DNA of 64,000 nt from Kitasatospora sp. NBC_00374 (GTDB lineage Bacteria > Actinomycetota > Actinomycetes > Streptomycetales > Streptomycetaceae). The notes below the pieces were generated by a model. That model saw only the letters and a program-made list of their open reading frames with translations, made no database searches and had not been told where the DNA came from. The stretch is taken from NCBI RefSeq assembly GCF_041434935.1, contig NZ_CP107964.1:2294001-2358000 (forward strand), in the 5' to 3' direction. A program made the position numbers and the translations under genes. The number at the start of each line of letters is the position of its first letter. The first letter of the stretch is position 1. Below, in pieces: positions 16,856 through 25,716 of the stretch.

Positions 16856-18196
16856 TCAGCGGGCGCGGTGCCGACGGATCAGCTCCGCGTAGCGGTGACC
16901 GCTGGTCTTGACGGTGCGCTGCTGGGTCTCGTAGTCGACCCGGATCAGGCCGAAGCGCTTGTCGTAGCCGTACGCCCACTCGAAGTTGTCGAGCAGCGAC
17001 CAGGCGAAGTACCCGGCCAGCGGGGCGCCCTGGGCGGCGGCGGAGGCGCAGGCGGCCAGGTGCCGCTCCAGGTAGGCGGTGCGCTCCGGGTCGTGGACGC
17101 TGCCGTCCGGGGCGACGGTGTCCGGGTAGGCGGCGCCGTTCTCGGTGACGTACAGCTTCGGGGCGTTGTACTCCTTGGTGAGCCGCAGCAGGAGCTCCTC
17201 GATGCCAGGGGCGTGCACCTCCCAGGGCATCGCGGTGTGTTCGGGGCCGGGGCCGGGCAGCTGGCGGAAGTACGGCGCCGGGCCGGTGGGGTCGTCGGCG
17301 ACGATCTGGCGGAAGTAGTAGTTCAGGCCGAGCCAGTCGAGCGGGGCCGAGATCAGCTCCATGTCGCCGTCGCGGACCGGGAGTTCGACACCGTAGACGT
17401 CGACCATGTCCTGTGGGTAGCCGCGGCCGAGCACCGGGTCGAGCCACCAGCGGTTGATGTGGCCGTCGGCGCGGACGGCCGCCGCGAGGTCGGCCGGGCG
17501 GTCGCTGCCGGGCTGGACGGTGGACAGGTTGTTGACGATGCCGATCTGCGCGCCGGGGACGTGCGCCCGCAGGGCCTGGACGGCCAGGCCGTGGCCGAGG
17601 TGCAGGTGGAAGGAGGCGCGGACGGCGGCGGTCAGGTCGGTCAGGCCGGGGGCCATGTCGCCGTCGAGGTGGCCGATCCAGGCCGAGCAGAGCGGCTCGT
17701 TGAGGGTGGCCCAGTGGGTGACCCGGTCGCCGAGCCGTTCGGCGACGACGGCCGCGTACTCGCCGAAGCGTTCCGCGGTGGAGCGCTCGGGCCATCCGCC
17801 GCGGTCCTGCTGGGCCTGCGGGAGGTCCCAGTGGTACAGGGTGGGGAAGGGGGTGATGCCGGCTTCGAGCAGGGCGTCGACCAGGCGGTCGTAGAAGGCC
17901 AGGCCGGCCGCGTTGACCCGGCCGTCGGCCTGCGGCACCACGCGGGGCCAGGCGACGGAGAACCGGTAGGCGTCCAGGCCGAGTCGCTTCATCAGGCCGA
18001 GGTCCTCGGGCCAGCGGCGGTAGTGGTCGCAGGCGGTGTCACCGGTGTCGCCGCCGGCGACCTTCCCCGGGGTGTGGGAGAAGGTGTCCCAGATGGAGGG
18101 TGCGCGGCCGTCGGCGTCCACGGACCCCTCGACCTGGTACGCGGCGGTGGCCGCGCCCCAGACGAAACCGTCCGGGAGAGCACTGAGGTCGTTCAC
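16856..18196 (-). CDS. GH1 beta-glucosidase
   Basis: A 446-residue cytoplasmic glycosidase. It starts [14 protein letters not shown], the typical GH1 N-terminus. The acid/base is in TLNEP (E167) and the nucleophile in VTENG (E352), the diagnostic GH1 pair. The C-terminal [16 protein letters not shown] loop is also characteristic. The GTG at 18196 has GAAAGG six bases upstream; another GTG at 18220 overlaps the permease stop (GTGA) but lacks a clear binding site. It is the last gene of the leftward sugar-uptake operon and would split the imported beta-linked disaccharide or oligosaccharide intracellularly. Regulation is probably by the divergent ROK protein. Confidence 0.93.
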   Translation of the reverse strand: MNDLSALPDGFVWGAATAAYQVEGSVDADGRAPSIWDTFSHTPGKVAGGDTGDTACDHYRRWPEDLGLMKRLGLDAYRFSVAWPRVVPQADGRVNAAGLAFYDRLVDALLEAGITPFPTLYHWDLPQAQQDRGGWPERSTAERFGEYAAVVAERLGDRVTHWATLNEPLCSAWIGHLDGDMAPGLTDLTAAVRASFHLHLGHGLAVQALRAHVPGAQIGIVNNLSTVQPGSDRPADLAAAVRADGHINRWWLDPVLGRGYPQDMVDVYGVELPVRDGDMELISAPLDWLGLNYYFRQIVADDPTGPAPYFRQLPGPGPEHTAMPWEVHAPGIEELLLRLTKEYNAPKLYVTENGAAYPDTVAPDGSVHDPERTAYLERHLAACASAAAQGAPLAGYFAWSLLDNFEWAYGYDKRFGLIRVDYETQQRTVKTSGHRYAELIRRHRAR

Positions 18197-18216
18197 GGCA
18201 AACCTTTCACGGAGGG

Positions 18217-19059
18217 TCACTTGACGGCCCCGGCGGTCAGGCCGGCGACCAGGTAGCGCTGCAGGAGGAGGAAGCCGGCGACCACGGGCACGCTGACCAC
18301 CAGGGAGGCGGCCATCACCTGGTTCCAGTACACGTCGGTCTGGGTGGCGTAGCCCTGGAGGCCCACGGCGAGGGTGCGGGTCTCGTCGTTGGTCATGACG
18401 GAGGCGAAGAGGACCTCGCCCCAGGCGGTCATGAAGGCGTAGACGGCGACCGCGACGATGCCTGGCACGGCGGCCGGGATGACGATCCGCACCAGGGTGC
18501 GCAGCGGTCCGCAGCCGTCGACGGCGGCGGCCTCGTCGAGGTCGCGCGGGATGGAGTCGAAGTAGCCGACCAGCATCCAGATGGAGAAGGGGAGCGAGAA
18601 GGTCAGGTAGGTGAGGATCAGCCCGCCCCGGCTGCCGTACAGGGCGAGGCCGGTGGAGTTGCCGATGTTGACGAAGAGCAGGAACAGCGGCAGCAGGAAG
18701 AGGATCCCGGGGAACATCTGGGTGGACAGCACGGTGACGGTGAAGAGCCTGCGTCCGCGGAAGCGGTAACGGCTCACGGCGTACCCGGCGAGGATCGCGA
18801 TCAGCACCGAGCAGAGGGTGGCACCGCCGGCGACGATCAGCGAGTTCACGAAGTACCTGCCGAGCGGGACGGTCTTCCAGATGTCCAGGTAGGGCCGGAA
18901 GGTCAGGGTGCTGGGGATCCAGCGGAACGGCCCCTGGACGTCCTGCAGCGGCTTCAGCGAGGAGCTGAGCATCACCAGCACCGGGGTGAGGGTGAAGACC
19001 AGCAGCACGGCGAGGGCGATCCGGCGGGTCCACCGGTAGGAGGCGAGCGGATTAATCAT
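18217..19059 (-). CDS. Sugar ABC transporter permease (MalG type)
   Basis: A 280-residue membrane protein with six hydrophobic segments and the cytoplasmic EAA loop ([14 protein letters not shown]), which docks the ATPase. It starts at ATG with GGAAGGG upstream and overlaps the preceding permease gene by 8 bases, showing translational coupling. With its partner it forms the channel of a CUT1-type importer. No ATPase gene is in the operon; Streptomyces CUT1 importers usually share the MsiK ATPase encoded elsewhere, which is the likely case here. The next gene is GH1. Confidence 0.92.
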   Translation of the reverse strand: MINPLASYRWTRRIALAVLLVFTLTPVLVMLSSSLKPLQDVQGPFRWIPSTLTFRPYLDIWKTVPLGRYFVNSLIVAGGATLCSVLIAILAGYAVSRYRFRGRRLFTVTVLSTQMFPGILFLLPLFLLFVNIGNSTGLALYGSRGGLILTYLTFSLPFSIWMLVGYFDSIPRDLDEAAAVDGCGPLRTLVRIVIPAAVPGIVAVAVYAFMTAWGEVLFASVMTNDETRTLAVGLQGYATQTDVYWNQVMAASLVVSVPVVAGFLLLQRYLVAGLTAGAVK

Positions 19060-19981
19060 CGGCGCCCTTCCGACGCGAGGTGGCGAACAGGTAGGCGGCC
19101 GTCACCAGCAGCAGGAAGAGCAGCAGCAGCACGGACATGGCCGAGCCGGAGCCGAAGTTCCAGGTGACGAAGGAGGACTGGTAGATGTGCACGGAGATCA
19201 GGTCCGCCGCTTCCGGGGCCGAGCGGCCGAACAGCACGTACGGCGTGTTGAAGTCGTTGAAGGTCCACAGGAAGAGCACCAGGATCAGCACCAGGTTGAC
19301 CGGGCGCAGTGAGGGCAGGGTGATCCGGCGGATCTGCTGCCACACGCCGGCGCCGTCCATCGCGGCGGCCTCGTAGAGCTCGCGCGGGATGTTCTGCAGG
19401 CCGGCCGTCAGGGTGAGGAAGGCGAACGGCCAGGACTTCCAGACGGAGACGGTGAGGAGCGCGGCGAAGCTGTTGTCCCCGATCAGCCAGAACGGCCGGT
19501 CCGAGGTGAGGTGGAGCTGGTCGTGCAGCACGTGGTTGATCAGGCCGGTGTCGCGCTGGAACATGAAGGACCAGGTGATGACGGCGGCGTACACCGGGAG
19601 GGCGTAGGGGAGCAGGAAGGCGGCGCGGAGCAGCCCCCGGCCCTTGAAGGTGTCCTGCATGAAGATCGCCGCCGCGGTGCCGATCAGCCAGGAGAGGCCG
19701 ACCGACAGCACGGTGAAGGCGCAGGTGACCCAGAACGAGTGCAGCAGCGACCGGCCGACCGGGGCGCTGAAGTCCACCGCCATGCGGTAGTTCCCCAGGC
19801 CGGACCAGGGTGCGGCCGACCAGTCCCGGATGAAGAACTGGGTGAGCTGTTTGAAGCTCATCACGATGCCGACCACCATGGGAACGAGGTGGATCAGCAG
19901 CTCCAGCGCGAGGGCGGGGAGCAGGAGCAGGTAGGGCAGGCCCGGACGGCCCAGGCGGGATCGGCTCAGTCGCGCTCGCAC
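19052..19981 (-). CDS. Sugar ABC transporter permease (MalF type)
   Basis: A 309-residue integral membrane protein with a basic N-terminus (RARLSRSRLGRPG), six transmembrane helices and an EAA loop (ELYEAAAMDGAGVW). The GTG start lies one base after the binding-protein stop codon, so expression is coupled to it. It pairs with the MalG-type permease to form a CUT1 sugar channel. The substrate is not visible from the permease itself; the GH1 neighbour points to a beta-glucoside or similar oligosaccharide. Confidence 0.92.
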   Translation of the reverse strand: MRARLSRSRLGRPGLPYLLLLPALALELLIHLVPMVVGIVMSFKQLTQFFIRDWSAAPWSGLGNYRMAVDFSAPVGRSLLHSFWVTCAFTVLSVGLSWLIGTAAAIFMQDTFKGRGLLRAAFLLPYALPVYAAVITWSFMFQRDTGLINHVLHDQLHLTSDRPFWLIGDNSFAALLTVSVWKSWPFAFLTLTAGLQNIPRELYEAAAMDGAGVWQQIRRITLPSLRPVNLVLILVLFLWTFNDFNTPYVLFGRSAPEAADLISVHIYQSSFVTWNFGSGSAMSVLLLLFLLLVTAAYLFATSRRKGADD

Positions 19982-19982
19982 G

Positions 19983-21299
19983 TCAGGAGGCCGGCATCTG
20001 CTGCTGGGCCTTGGTGAGCTCGGCCTTGACGGTGTCCTCGGTGACCGGCTTGCCGGCGGCGGCGGAGGCGAGCAGGTTCTTGACGGCGGTGCCGATCAGG
20101 GTCTCGAACTGGCTCTCGTCGGCGACCTGCGGCAGCGGCCGGGAGCTGCTGCCGAGCACGTTGGCGAGGGCCTGCAGCTCGGGGGTGGCGAAGGCGGCGT
20201 CGGCCTGGGCGGCCTTGACCGGCGGGATGGAGCCGTAGGTCTTGTTGAGCTGCTTCTGCTCCTCGTCGCCGGTCATGAACTTCACGAACTGGAGCGCGCC
20301 GTCCTTGTTCCTGGTGTTCTTGAAGACGGCGAGGTTGATCCCGGCCACCATCGAGGTGGTGGCCCTGGTGCCGGAGGCGCCGGCCGGGACGGGGATCGGG
20401 ACGACGCCGAAGTCCTCGGGGTTCATGCCGTGGGACTTGAGGTTGGCGCCGGCGGACTGCCACATCAGCATGGCGGCCTTGCCGGTGGCGAAGTCGGTGA
20501 CGGACTGGTTGTTGGCGTACTCGGCGTTGCCGGGTGCGGCGATCTTGTCCTTGGCGATGAAGTCGACGTACTGCTTGATCGCGCCGACGGCCTCGGGGCT
20601 GTCGAAGGTGGGCTTGCCGGCGCCGTCGAACCAGCCGGTGCCGTGCTGCAGGCCGAGGGCGAACGCGTGGTGGACGTTCTCGGAGACGTTGCCGCCCTCG
20701 ATCGCCAGGCCGTACTTGCCGTCCTTGGTGAGCTTCTGGCCATCGGCGACCAGCTCCTCCCAGGTGGCCGGCGGGCGCTCGATGCCGGCGTCGCGGAAGG
20801 CCTTGACGTTGTAGTAGAGCCCGTAGGCCATGGAGTACAGCGGCACCGCGGCCGGGTCCTTGCCCGCCGCCCCGGCCGAGGCAATGGTGGCGGGCAGGAA
20901 GCGGTCCTTGCCGCCGATCTTGGCGAAGGTGGCCTCGTCGAACGGCAGCAGCGCGCCGGTGGCCTGGAGCGAGGCGGACCAGGTGTTGCCGATGTTCAGG
21001 ACGTCGGGGCCCTGGCCGGAGGCGGTGGCGGCGAGGATCCGGTTCAGCAGGTCGGACCAGGGCACGACCTCCAGCTTCACCTTGATGCCGGTCTGGGCCT
21101 CGAACTTTCTCAGTTCGGGCTCCAGGACCTCCTTGTCGTTCTCGAGGCTGGTGCCCTGGTTGGAGGCCCAGTACGTGAGAGTCTTGGGGCTGCTGTCGTC
21201 ACCGCTGCCGGAGCTGCCGGAGCCTCCGCCGCAGGCGGTGGCGGTCAGGGCGAGTGTGGAGACAAGTGCGGTGGCGGCGGCGAGGCGGTTGATGCGCAT
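19983..21299 (-). CDS. Sugar-binding lipoprotein of ABC transporter
   Basis: A 438-residue solute-binding protein of extracellular family 1. The signal peptide ends in a lipobox LTATAC followed by a Gly/Ser tether, so the protein is anchored by a diacylglyceryl Cys. The mature part begins KTLTYWASNQGTS, a normal start of CUT1 binding proteins, and contains a closing EEQKQLN/FVKFMTGDEE segment. It captures the sugar outside and delivers it to the permease pair. It is the first gene of the operon and is divergent from a ROK regulator; the 144-base gap carries candidate operators. Confidence 0.92.
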   Translation of the reverse strand: MRINRLAAATALVSTLALTATACGGGSGSSGSGDDSSPKTLTYWASNQGTSLENDKEVLEPELRKFEAQTGIKVKLEVVPWSDLLNRILAATASGQGPDVLNIGNTWSASLQATGALLPFDEATFAKIGGKDRFLPATIASAGAAGKDPAAVPLYSMAYGLYYNVKAFRDAGIERPPATWEELVADGQKLTKDGKYGLAIEGGNVSENVHHAFALGLQHGTGWFDGAGKPTFDSPEAVGAIKQYVDFIAKDKIAAPGNAEYANNQSVTDFATGKAAMLMWQSAGANLKSHGMNPEDFGVVPIPVPAGASGTRATTSMVAGINLAVFKNTRNKDGALQFVKFMTGDEEQKQLNKTYGSIPPVKAAQADAAFATPELQALANVLGSSSRPLPQVADESQFETLIGTAVKNLLASAAAGKPVTEDTVKAELTKAQQQMPAS

Positions 21300-21343
21300 G
21301 ACCGGTGCCCCTCTCGGGCGGGGTGGCGTGGCGGGGGGTGAAG

Positions 21344-21417
21344 TGCACTGTGCAGCGGCTTACTTCACGCCGTGATTTAACGTGTGAGAAAAGCTGGCGT
21401 CAAGACTTTGTGCAGCG
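21344..21417. promoter_or_regulatory. Candidate ROK operator region
   Basis: The sequence between the divergent transporter operon and the ROK gene contains a perfect palindrome TGCAC-T-GTGCA (21344-21354). The octamer GTGCAGCG occurs both at 21350-21357 and at 21410-21417. Repeats in a divergent region beside a regulator gene are good candidates for its binding sites. Confidence 0.4.
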
Positions 21418-21443
21418 TAGATTCAGCGCAGGAGGGAGAGTCC

Positions 21444-22688
21444 ATGACACTTCGAGGCAAGCAGACCGTGCGTGACCTGCGACGGGGCAGCAGATCGACC
21501 CTGTTGCGCAGGCTGTACTTCGACGGGCCGCTGAGCCGGCAGGAGCTCGGCCGGATCAGCGGACTGAGCGCCGGATCGATCAGCAACGTGATCGGCGAGC
21601 TGCTCGCCGACGGACTGGTGGAGGAGTGCGGCTCGGTCGAGTCGGACGGCGGACGGCCGCGGATCCTGCTCCAGGTGCCGCCCGGCCGGGCCCACCTGGT
21701 CGGTGTGGACGTCGGCGAGACCCAGGTCCGGGTCGCGCTGTTCGACCTGACCCTGACCGAACTGGCCGCCAGCGACCATCCGCTCTCCGACAAGGGCCAC
21801 GACGTCGACCACGTGGTCGAGTTGATCCTCACCGGGCTGGCCGAGGTGCTGGCCACGACCGGGGTCGACCCGGACACCGTGCTCGGTGTCGGCGTCGGCG
21901 TCCCCGGCATCGTCGAGCAGGGCGAGGCGGCCGAGCACGGCCAGGGCATCGTCGTGCACAGCCAGACCGTCGACTGGGACGCGGTGCCGCTGGGCCGGCT
22001 GCTGCGGGCCGGCACCGACCTGCCGCTGTACGTCGACAACGGCGCCAAGACGCTCGGCCAGGCCGAGATGTGGTTCGGCGCGGGCCGGGGCACCCGGCAC
22101 GCCGTGATCGCGCTGTTCGGCTCGGGCGTCGGCGCCTGCGTGATCGCCGACGGCGCCCGGTTCCGCGGCGCCACCAGCAGCGCGGGCGAGTGGGGGCACA
22201 CCAAGGTGCACGTCGGCGGACGGCTCTGCCGCTGCGGCTCGCGCGGCTGCCTAGAGGCGTACGTCGGCGCCGAGGCGCTGGTCGAGCGGTGGGGCGCCGC
22301 ACCCGCCGGCTCCAGCGAGAAGGCCGGGCTGGCCGCGCTGCTGGCCGCCGCCGAGGCCGGGGAGCCGGCCGCCGTCGAGCTGCTGGCGGAGGCCGCCGAG
22401 TACTTCGGCGCGGCCATCGCCGACCTGATCAACCTGTTCAATCCCGAGCGGATCGTGATCGGCGGCTGGGCCGGGCTGATGCTGGGCCCGCGGCTGCTGC
22501 CCGCCGTACGGGAGGCGGCGACGGCCTACGCGCTGCGCTTCCCGCGCGCCCAGACCTCGATCGAGCTCGGCCGGCTGGGCCCGGACGCCGTCACGGTCGG
22601 CGCGGCCACCCTGCCGCTGTCGCAGTTTCTCGACTCGGGCGGGGAGCTTCCGACCCGGATCGCCACCCGGGCGACGACCGCGAGCTGA
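21444..22688 (+). CDS. ROK-family transcriptional repressor (NagC/XylR type)
   Basis: A 414-residue regulator. The ATG at 21444 follows AGGAGGGAG. The N-terminal winged helix (about 10-75) has LSRQELGRISGLSAGSISNVI. The ROK domain follows with VGVDVGETQVRVALF, a GVPGIV loop and the zinc motif CRCGSRGCLE (C-x-C-x4-C). Active ROK sugar kinases carry an NDxN catalytic Asp; here the aligned stretch reads DNGAK, with Gly at that position, so it is a sensor and not a kinase. It is divergent from the sugar ABC/GH1 operon and very likely represses it until a sugar or sugar phosphate binds. Confidence 0.88.
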   Translation: MTLRGKQTVRDLRRGSRSTLLRRLYFDGPLSRQELGRISGLSAGSISNVIGELLADGLVEECGSVESDGGRPRILLQVPPGRAHLVGVDVGETQVRVALFDLTLTELAASDHPLSDKGHDVDHVVELILTGLAEVLATTGVDPDTVLGVGVGVPGIVEQGEAAEHGQGIVVHSQTVDWDAVPLGRLLRAGTDLPLYVDNGAKTLGQAEMWFGAGRGTRHAVIALFGSGVGACVIADGARFRGATSSAGEWGHTKVHVGGRLCRCGSRGCLEAYVGAEALVERWGAAPAGSSEKAGLAALLAAAEAGEPAAVELLAEAAEYFGAAIADLINLFNPERIVIGGWAGLMLGPRLLPAVREAATAYALRFPRAQTSIELGRLGPDAVTVGAATLPLSQFLDSGGELPTRIATRATTAS

Positions 22689-22994
22689 CCGGCCGTCACC
22701 TGCCCCGACCAGCGGCGATGGCGCGGGGGCAGGCCCGACGGCCGGTCAACCGGCTTCTCCCGCAGGGGAGATGCTCCGTACCGGAACTCGCGACCAGGGG
22801 GTTGACACCCGCTCTCGGCGGCCCCGAGACTCCTGCCGGGGAGCGCTCTCCGAGCCCCCGTCGCAACGACCGGCGACCCATCGTCCCCGCCCCCGGCGCC
22901 CCCGCGCCGCGCCGACCGGGCCATCCGCCGGTCTCCCGTGGACGTCCCCTCGTCCGCGCCCCACCCCCCACCCCACCCATCGCAGGAGAAGCCC
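22689..22994 (+). other. Intergenic region with LacI-type operator
   Basis: This 306-base gap precedes the CBM32/beta-helix gene. Apart from the operator at 22838-22851 and the ribosome-binding site AGGAG just before 22995, I see no gene; short frames here lack any protein-like character. Confidence 0.5.
22838..22851. promoter_or_regulatory. LacI-family (CebR-like) operator
   Basis: GGGGAGCGCTCTCC matches the known CebR box TGGGAGCGCTCCCA at 11 of 14 positions, and matches the site upstream of the local lacI-type gene (25657-25670) at 13 of 14. It lies about 145 bases before the CBM32/beta-helix gene, which the LacI regulator downstream may therefore control. Confidence 0.5.
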
Positions 22995-25589
22995 GTGAGG
23001 CTCACTTCAGCACGCCCCGACGGCAGAGCCGCCATCGGTCGCCGCGGTTCCGCCGGCCTGCTGGGCCTGGCCCTGCTCTCGGGCGCCGTCCTGGCGCTCC
23101 CGAGCACCGTCGCCCAGGCCGCCGACACCCTGATCTCGCAGGGCAAAGCCGTCACCGCCTCCTCCACCGAGAACGGCGGCACCACCGCCGCCCTCGCCGT
23201 GGACGGCGACAGCGGCACCCGCTGGTCCTCCGCCGCCAGCGACCAGCAGTGGCTCCAGGTCGACCTCGGCGCCACCGCCACCATCAGCAAGGTGGTGCTC
23301 AACTGGGAAGCCGCGTACGGCAAGGCGTACCAGATCCAGACCTCCGCCGACGGCGCCACCTGGACCACGGTCCACTCCACCACCACCGGCGCCGGCGGCA
23401 CCGAGACCCTGAACGTCTCCGGCACCGGCCGCTACGTCCGGATGAACGGCATCACCCGGGGCACCGGCTACGGCTACTCGCTCTGGGAGTTCCAGGTCTT
23501 CGGCTCCCCCGGCGGCACCGACCCGGGCACCTGCGGCACCGACAACGCCGCCCGGGGCCGCCCCGCCACCGCCTCCTCCACCGAGAACGGCGGCACCTTG
23601 GCCGCCCTCGCCGTGGACGGCGACAACGGCACCCGCTGGTCCTCCGCCGCGAGCGACCCCCAGTGGCTCCAGGTCGACCTCGGCTCGACCCGGCAGATCT
23701 GCCAGGTCGTGCTCAACTGGGAGGCCGCGTACGGGAAGTCGTACCAGATCCAGACCTCCGACAACGGGACCGGCTGGACCACGGTCTACTCCACCACCAC
23801 CGGCCGCGGCGGCACCGAGACCCTGAACGTCTCCGGCAGCGGGCGCTACCTGCGGATGAACGGCACCGCCCGGGGCACCGGCTACGGCTACTCGCTCTGG
23901 GAGCTCGGCGTGCACACCGGCGGCGGCCCGACCGTGCCCCCGGTCCAGGGCGGCGGCGACCTCGGCCCGAACGTGCTGGTCTTCGACCCGTCCACGCCCG
24001 GGATCCAGGCCAAGGTCGACGAGGTCTTCGCCAAGCAGGAGTCGAACCAGTTCGGCGCCGACCGGTACGCGCTGCTGTTCAAGCCCGGCACGTACAACAA
24101 CATCAACGCCCAGATCGGCTTCTACACCTCGATCGCGGGCCTCGGCCTGAGCCCCGACGACACCACCTTCAACGGCGACGTCACCGTGGACGCGGGCTGG
24201 ATGGGCGGCAACGCCACCCAGAACTTCTGGCGCTCGGCGGAGAACCTGCACCTCAAGCCGGTCAGCGGCACCGACCGCTGGGCGGTCTCGCAGGCCGCGC
24301 CGTTCCGCCGGATGCACGTCGAGGGCGGCCTCAACCTGGCGCCGAACGGCTACGGCTGGGCCAGCGGCGGCTACATCGCCGACTCCAGGATCGACGGCAC
24401 CGTCGGCAACTACTCGCAGCAGCAGTGGTACACCCGCGACAGCGCCATCGGCGGCTTCACCAACGGCGTGTGGAACCAGACCTTCTCCGGCGTCCAGGGC
24501 GCCCCCGCCCAGGGCTTCCCCGACCCGCCGTACACCACGCTCGCCACCACCCCGGTCTCCCGCGAGAAGCCGTTCCTCTACCTGGACGGCAACGACTACA
24601 AGGTGTTCGTGCCGAGCAAGCGCACCGACGCCAGCGGCATCTCCTGGGCGAACGGCCCCGGCGCCGGCAGCTCGCTGGCGCTGAACCAGTTCTACGTGGT
24701 CAAGCCCGGCGCCACCGCGGCCACCATCAACCAGGCGCTGGCCCAGGGCCTGAACCTGCTGTTCACCCCGGGCGTCTACCACGTCGACCGGACCATCGAC
24801 GTCACCCGGCCCGGCACCGTGGTGCTCGGGCTCGGCCTCGCCACCGTCGTCCCGGACAACGGCGTGATCGCGATGAGGACCGCCGACGTGGACGGCATCC
24901 GGCTGGCCGGCCTGCTGTTCGACGCCGGCACGGTCAACTCCCCCGCGCTGCTCCAGATCGGCCCGGACGGCGCAGGCGCCGACCACGCGGCGGACCCGAC
25001 CACCGTCCAGGACGTGTTCGCCCGGATCGGCGGCGCGGGCCCCGGCTCGGCCACCACCGCCATGGTGGTCAACAGCAACAGCACCGTCGTGGACCACACC
25101 TGGCTCTGGCGGGCCGACCACGGCGCCGGCGTCGGCTGGACGGCCAACCCGTCCGACTACGGCATGGTCGTGCGCGGCAACGACGTGCTGGCCACCGGCC
25201 TGTTCGTCGAGCACTTCAAGAAGTACGACGTGGAGTGGGCCGGCGAGCGCGGCCGGACGATCTTCTACCAGAACGAGATCGCCTACGACGCCCCCAACCA
25301 GGCCGCCGTCCAGAACGGTGCCACCAAGGGCTACGCCGCCTACAAGGTCGACGACAACGTCAACGTCCACGAGGGCTGGGGCCTGGGCTCCTACTGCTAC
25401 TTCAACGTGGACCCGACCATCCGGATGGACCACGGCTTCGAGGCCCCCGACCGGCCGAACGTGAGGTTCCACGACATCCTGGTCAACTCGCTCGGCGGCA
25501 ACGGCCAGTTCGACCACGTGATCAACAACGTCGGGGCGGCCACCTCGGGCACCTCCACCACCCCGTCCAACGTGGTCTCCTACCCGTGA
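22995..25589 (+). CDS. Secreted protein with two F5/8-type C (CBM32) domains and a beta-helix
   Basis: An 864-residue exoprotein; GTG start with AGGAG six bases upstream. The signal peptide ends near STVAQAA. Two tandem discoidin/CBM32 domains follow (about 40-185 and 190-320), nearly repeats of each other: both contain ASSTENGGT, RWSSAASD, WLQVDLG and RYxRMNG. The remaining roughly 520 residues have the Gly/Asn-turn pattern of a right-handed parallel beta-helix, as in pectate-lyase-like enzymes (ALLFKPGTYNN, LLFTPGVYHVD). Actinobacterial homologues often carry misleading names such as adenylyl cyclase. The probable role is binding and perhaps cleaving a plant or microbial polysaccharide. A LacI-type gene and operators flank it. 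Confidence 0.78.
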   Translation: MRLTSARPDGRAAIGRRGSAGLLGLALLSGAVLALPSTVAQAADTLISQGKAVTASSTENGGTTAALAVDGDSGTRWSSAASDQQWLQVDLGATATISKVVLNWEAAYGKAYQIQTSADGATWTTVHSTTTGAGGTETLNVSGTGRYVRMNGITRGTGYGYSLWEFQVFGSPGGTDPGTCGTDNAARGRPATASSTENGGTLAALAVDGDNGTRWSSAASDPQWLQVDLGSTRQICQVVLNWEAAYGKSYQIQTSDNGTGWTTVYSTTTGRGGTETLNVSGSGRYLRMNGTARGTGYGYSLWELGVHTGGGPTVPPVQGGGDLGPNVLVFDPSTPGIQAKVDEVFAKQESNQFGADRYALLFKPGTYNNINAQIGFYTSIAGLGLSPDDTTFNGDVTVDAGWMGGNATQNFWRSAENLHLKPVSGTDRWAVSQAAPFRRMHVEGGLNLAPNGYGWASGGYIADSRIDGTVGNYSQQQWYTRDSAIGGFTNGVWNQTFSGVQGAPAQGFPDPPYTTLATTPVSREKPFLYLDGNDYKVFVPSKRTDASGISWANGPGAGSSLALNQFYVVKPGATAATINQALAQGLNLLFTPGVYHVDRTIDVTRPGTVVLGLGLATVVPDNGVIAMRTADVDGIRLAGLLFDAGTVNSPALLQIGPDGAGADHAADPTTVQDVFARIGGAGPGSATTAMVVNSNSTVVDHTWLWRADHGAGVGWTANPSDYGMVVRGNDVLATGLFVEHFKKYDVEWAGERGRTIFYQNEIAYDAPNQAAVQNGATKGYAAYKVDDNVNVHEGWGLGSYCYFNVDPTIRMDHGFEAPDRPNVRFHDILVNSLGGNGQFDHVINNVGAATSGTSTTPSNVVSYP

Positions 25590-25617
25590 CCCGCCCCGGC
25601 CTGCCCACCACCTGAAC

Positions 25618-25667
25618 GAGCGCTCCACCCGCGAGGACCGGCCCCACAGGCCGCGGGTGGAGCGCTC
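25618..25667. terminator. Large hairpin, terminator and possible operator pair
   Basis: A perfect 16-bp stem (25618-25633 with 25652-25667) with an 18-base loop lies 28 bases after the CBM32 gene. Each arm contains the palindrome AGCGCT in a GAGCGCTCC/GGAGCGCTC context like LacI-family operators, so the structure may serve both termination and repressor binding. Confidence 0.7.
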
Positions 25668-25670
25668 TCC
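25657..25670. promoter_or_regulatory. LacI-family operator before the lacI-type gene
   Basis: GTGGAGCGCTCTCC differs by one base from the operator at 22838-22851. It ends nine bases before the -35 box at 25680, a suitable place for autoregulation. Confidence 0.5.
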
Positions 25671-25679
25671 AGGCATGCC

Positions 25680-25716
25680 CTGACGGGCCGCCGCCGAGGT
25701 GCTATAACAACCCGTA
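25680..25716 (+). promoter_or_regulatory. Promoter of a leaderless lacI-type mRNA
   Basis: CTGACG (25680-25685), a 17-base spacer and TATAAC (25703-25708) end seven bases before the ATG at 25716. Transcription starting at the usual distance would begin on or next to the start codon, and no Shine-Dalgarno sequence lies at normal spacing. Confidence 0.6.

Noticed and set aside
14649..17795. Frames over 1000 codons opposite or beside the CocE and GH1 genes
   Set aside because: They read real genes in wrong frames; Arg/Pro-rich text without motifs. The GH1 and CocE frames have family signatures.
16856..21299. Calling the ABC/GH1 operon the cellobiose ceb operon
   Set aside because: Gene order fits, but there is no CebR box in the promoter and the divergent regulator is ROK, so the substrate is left open.
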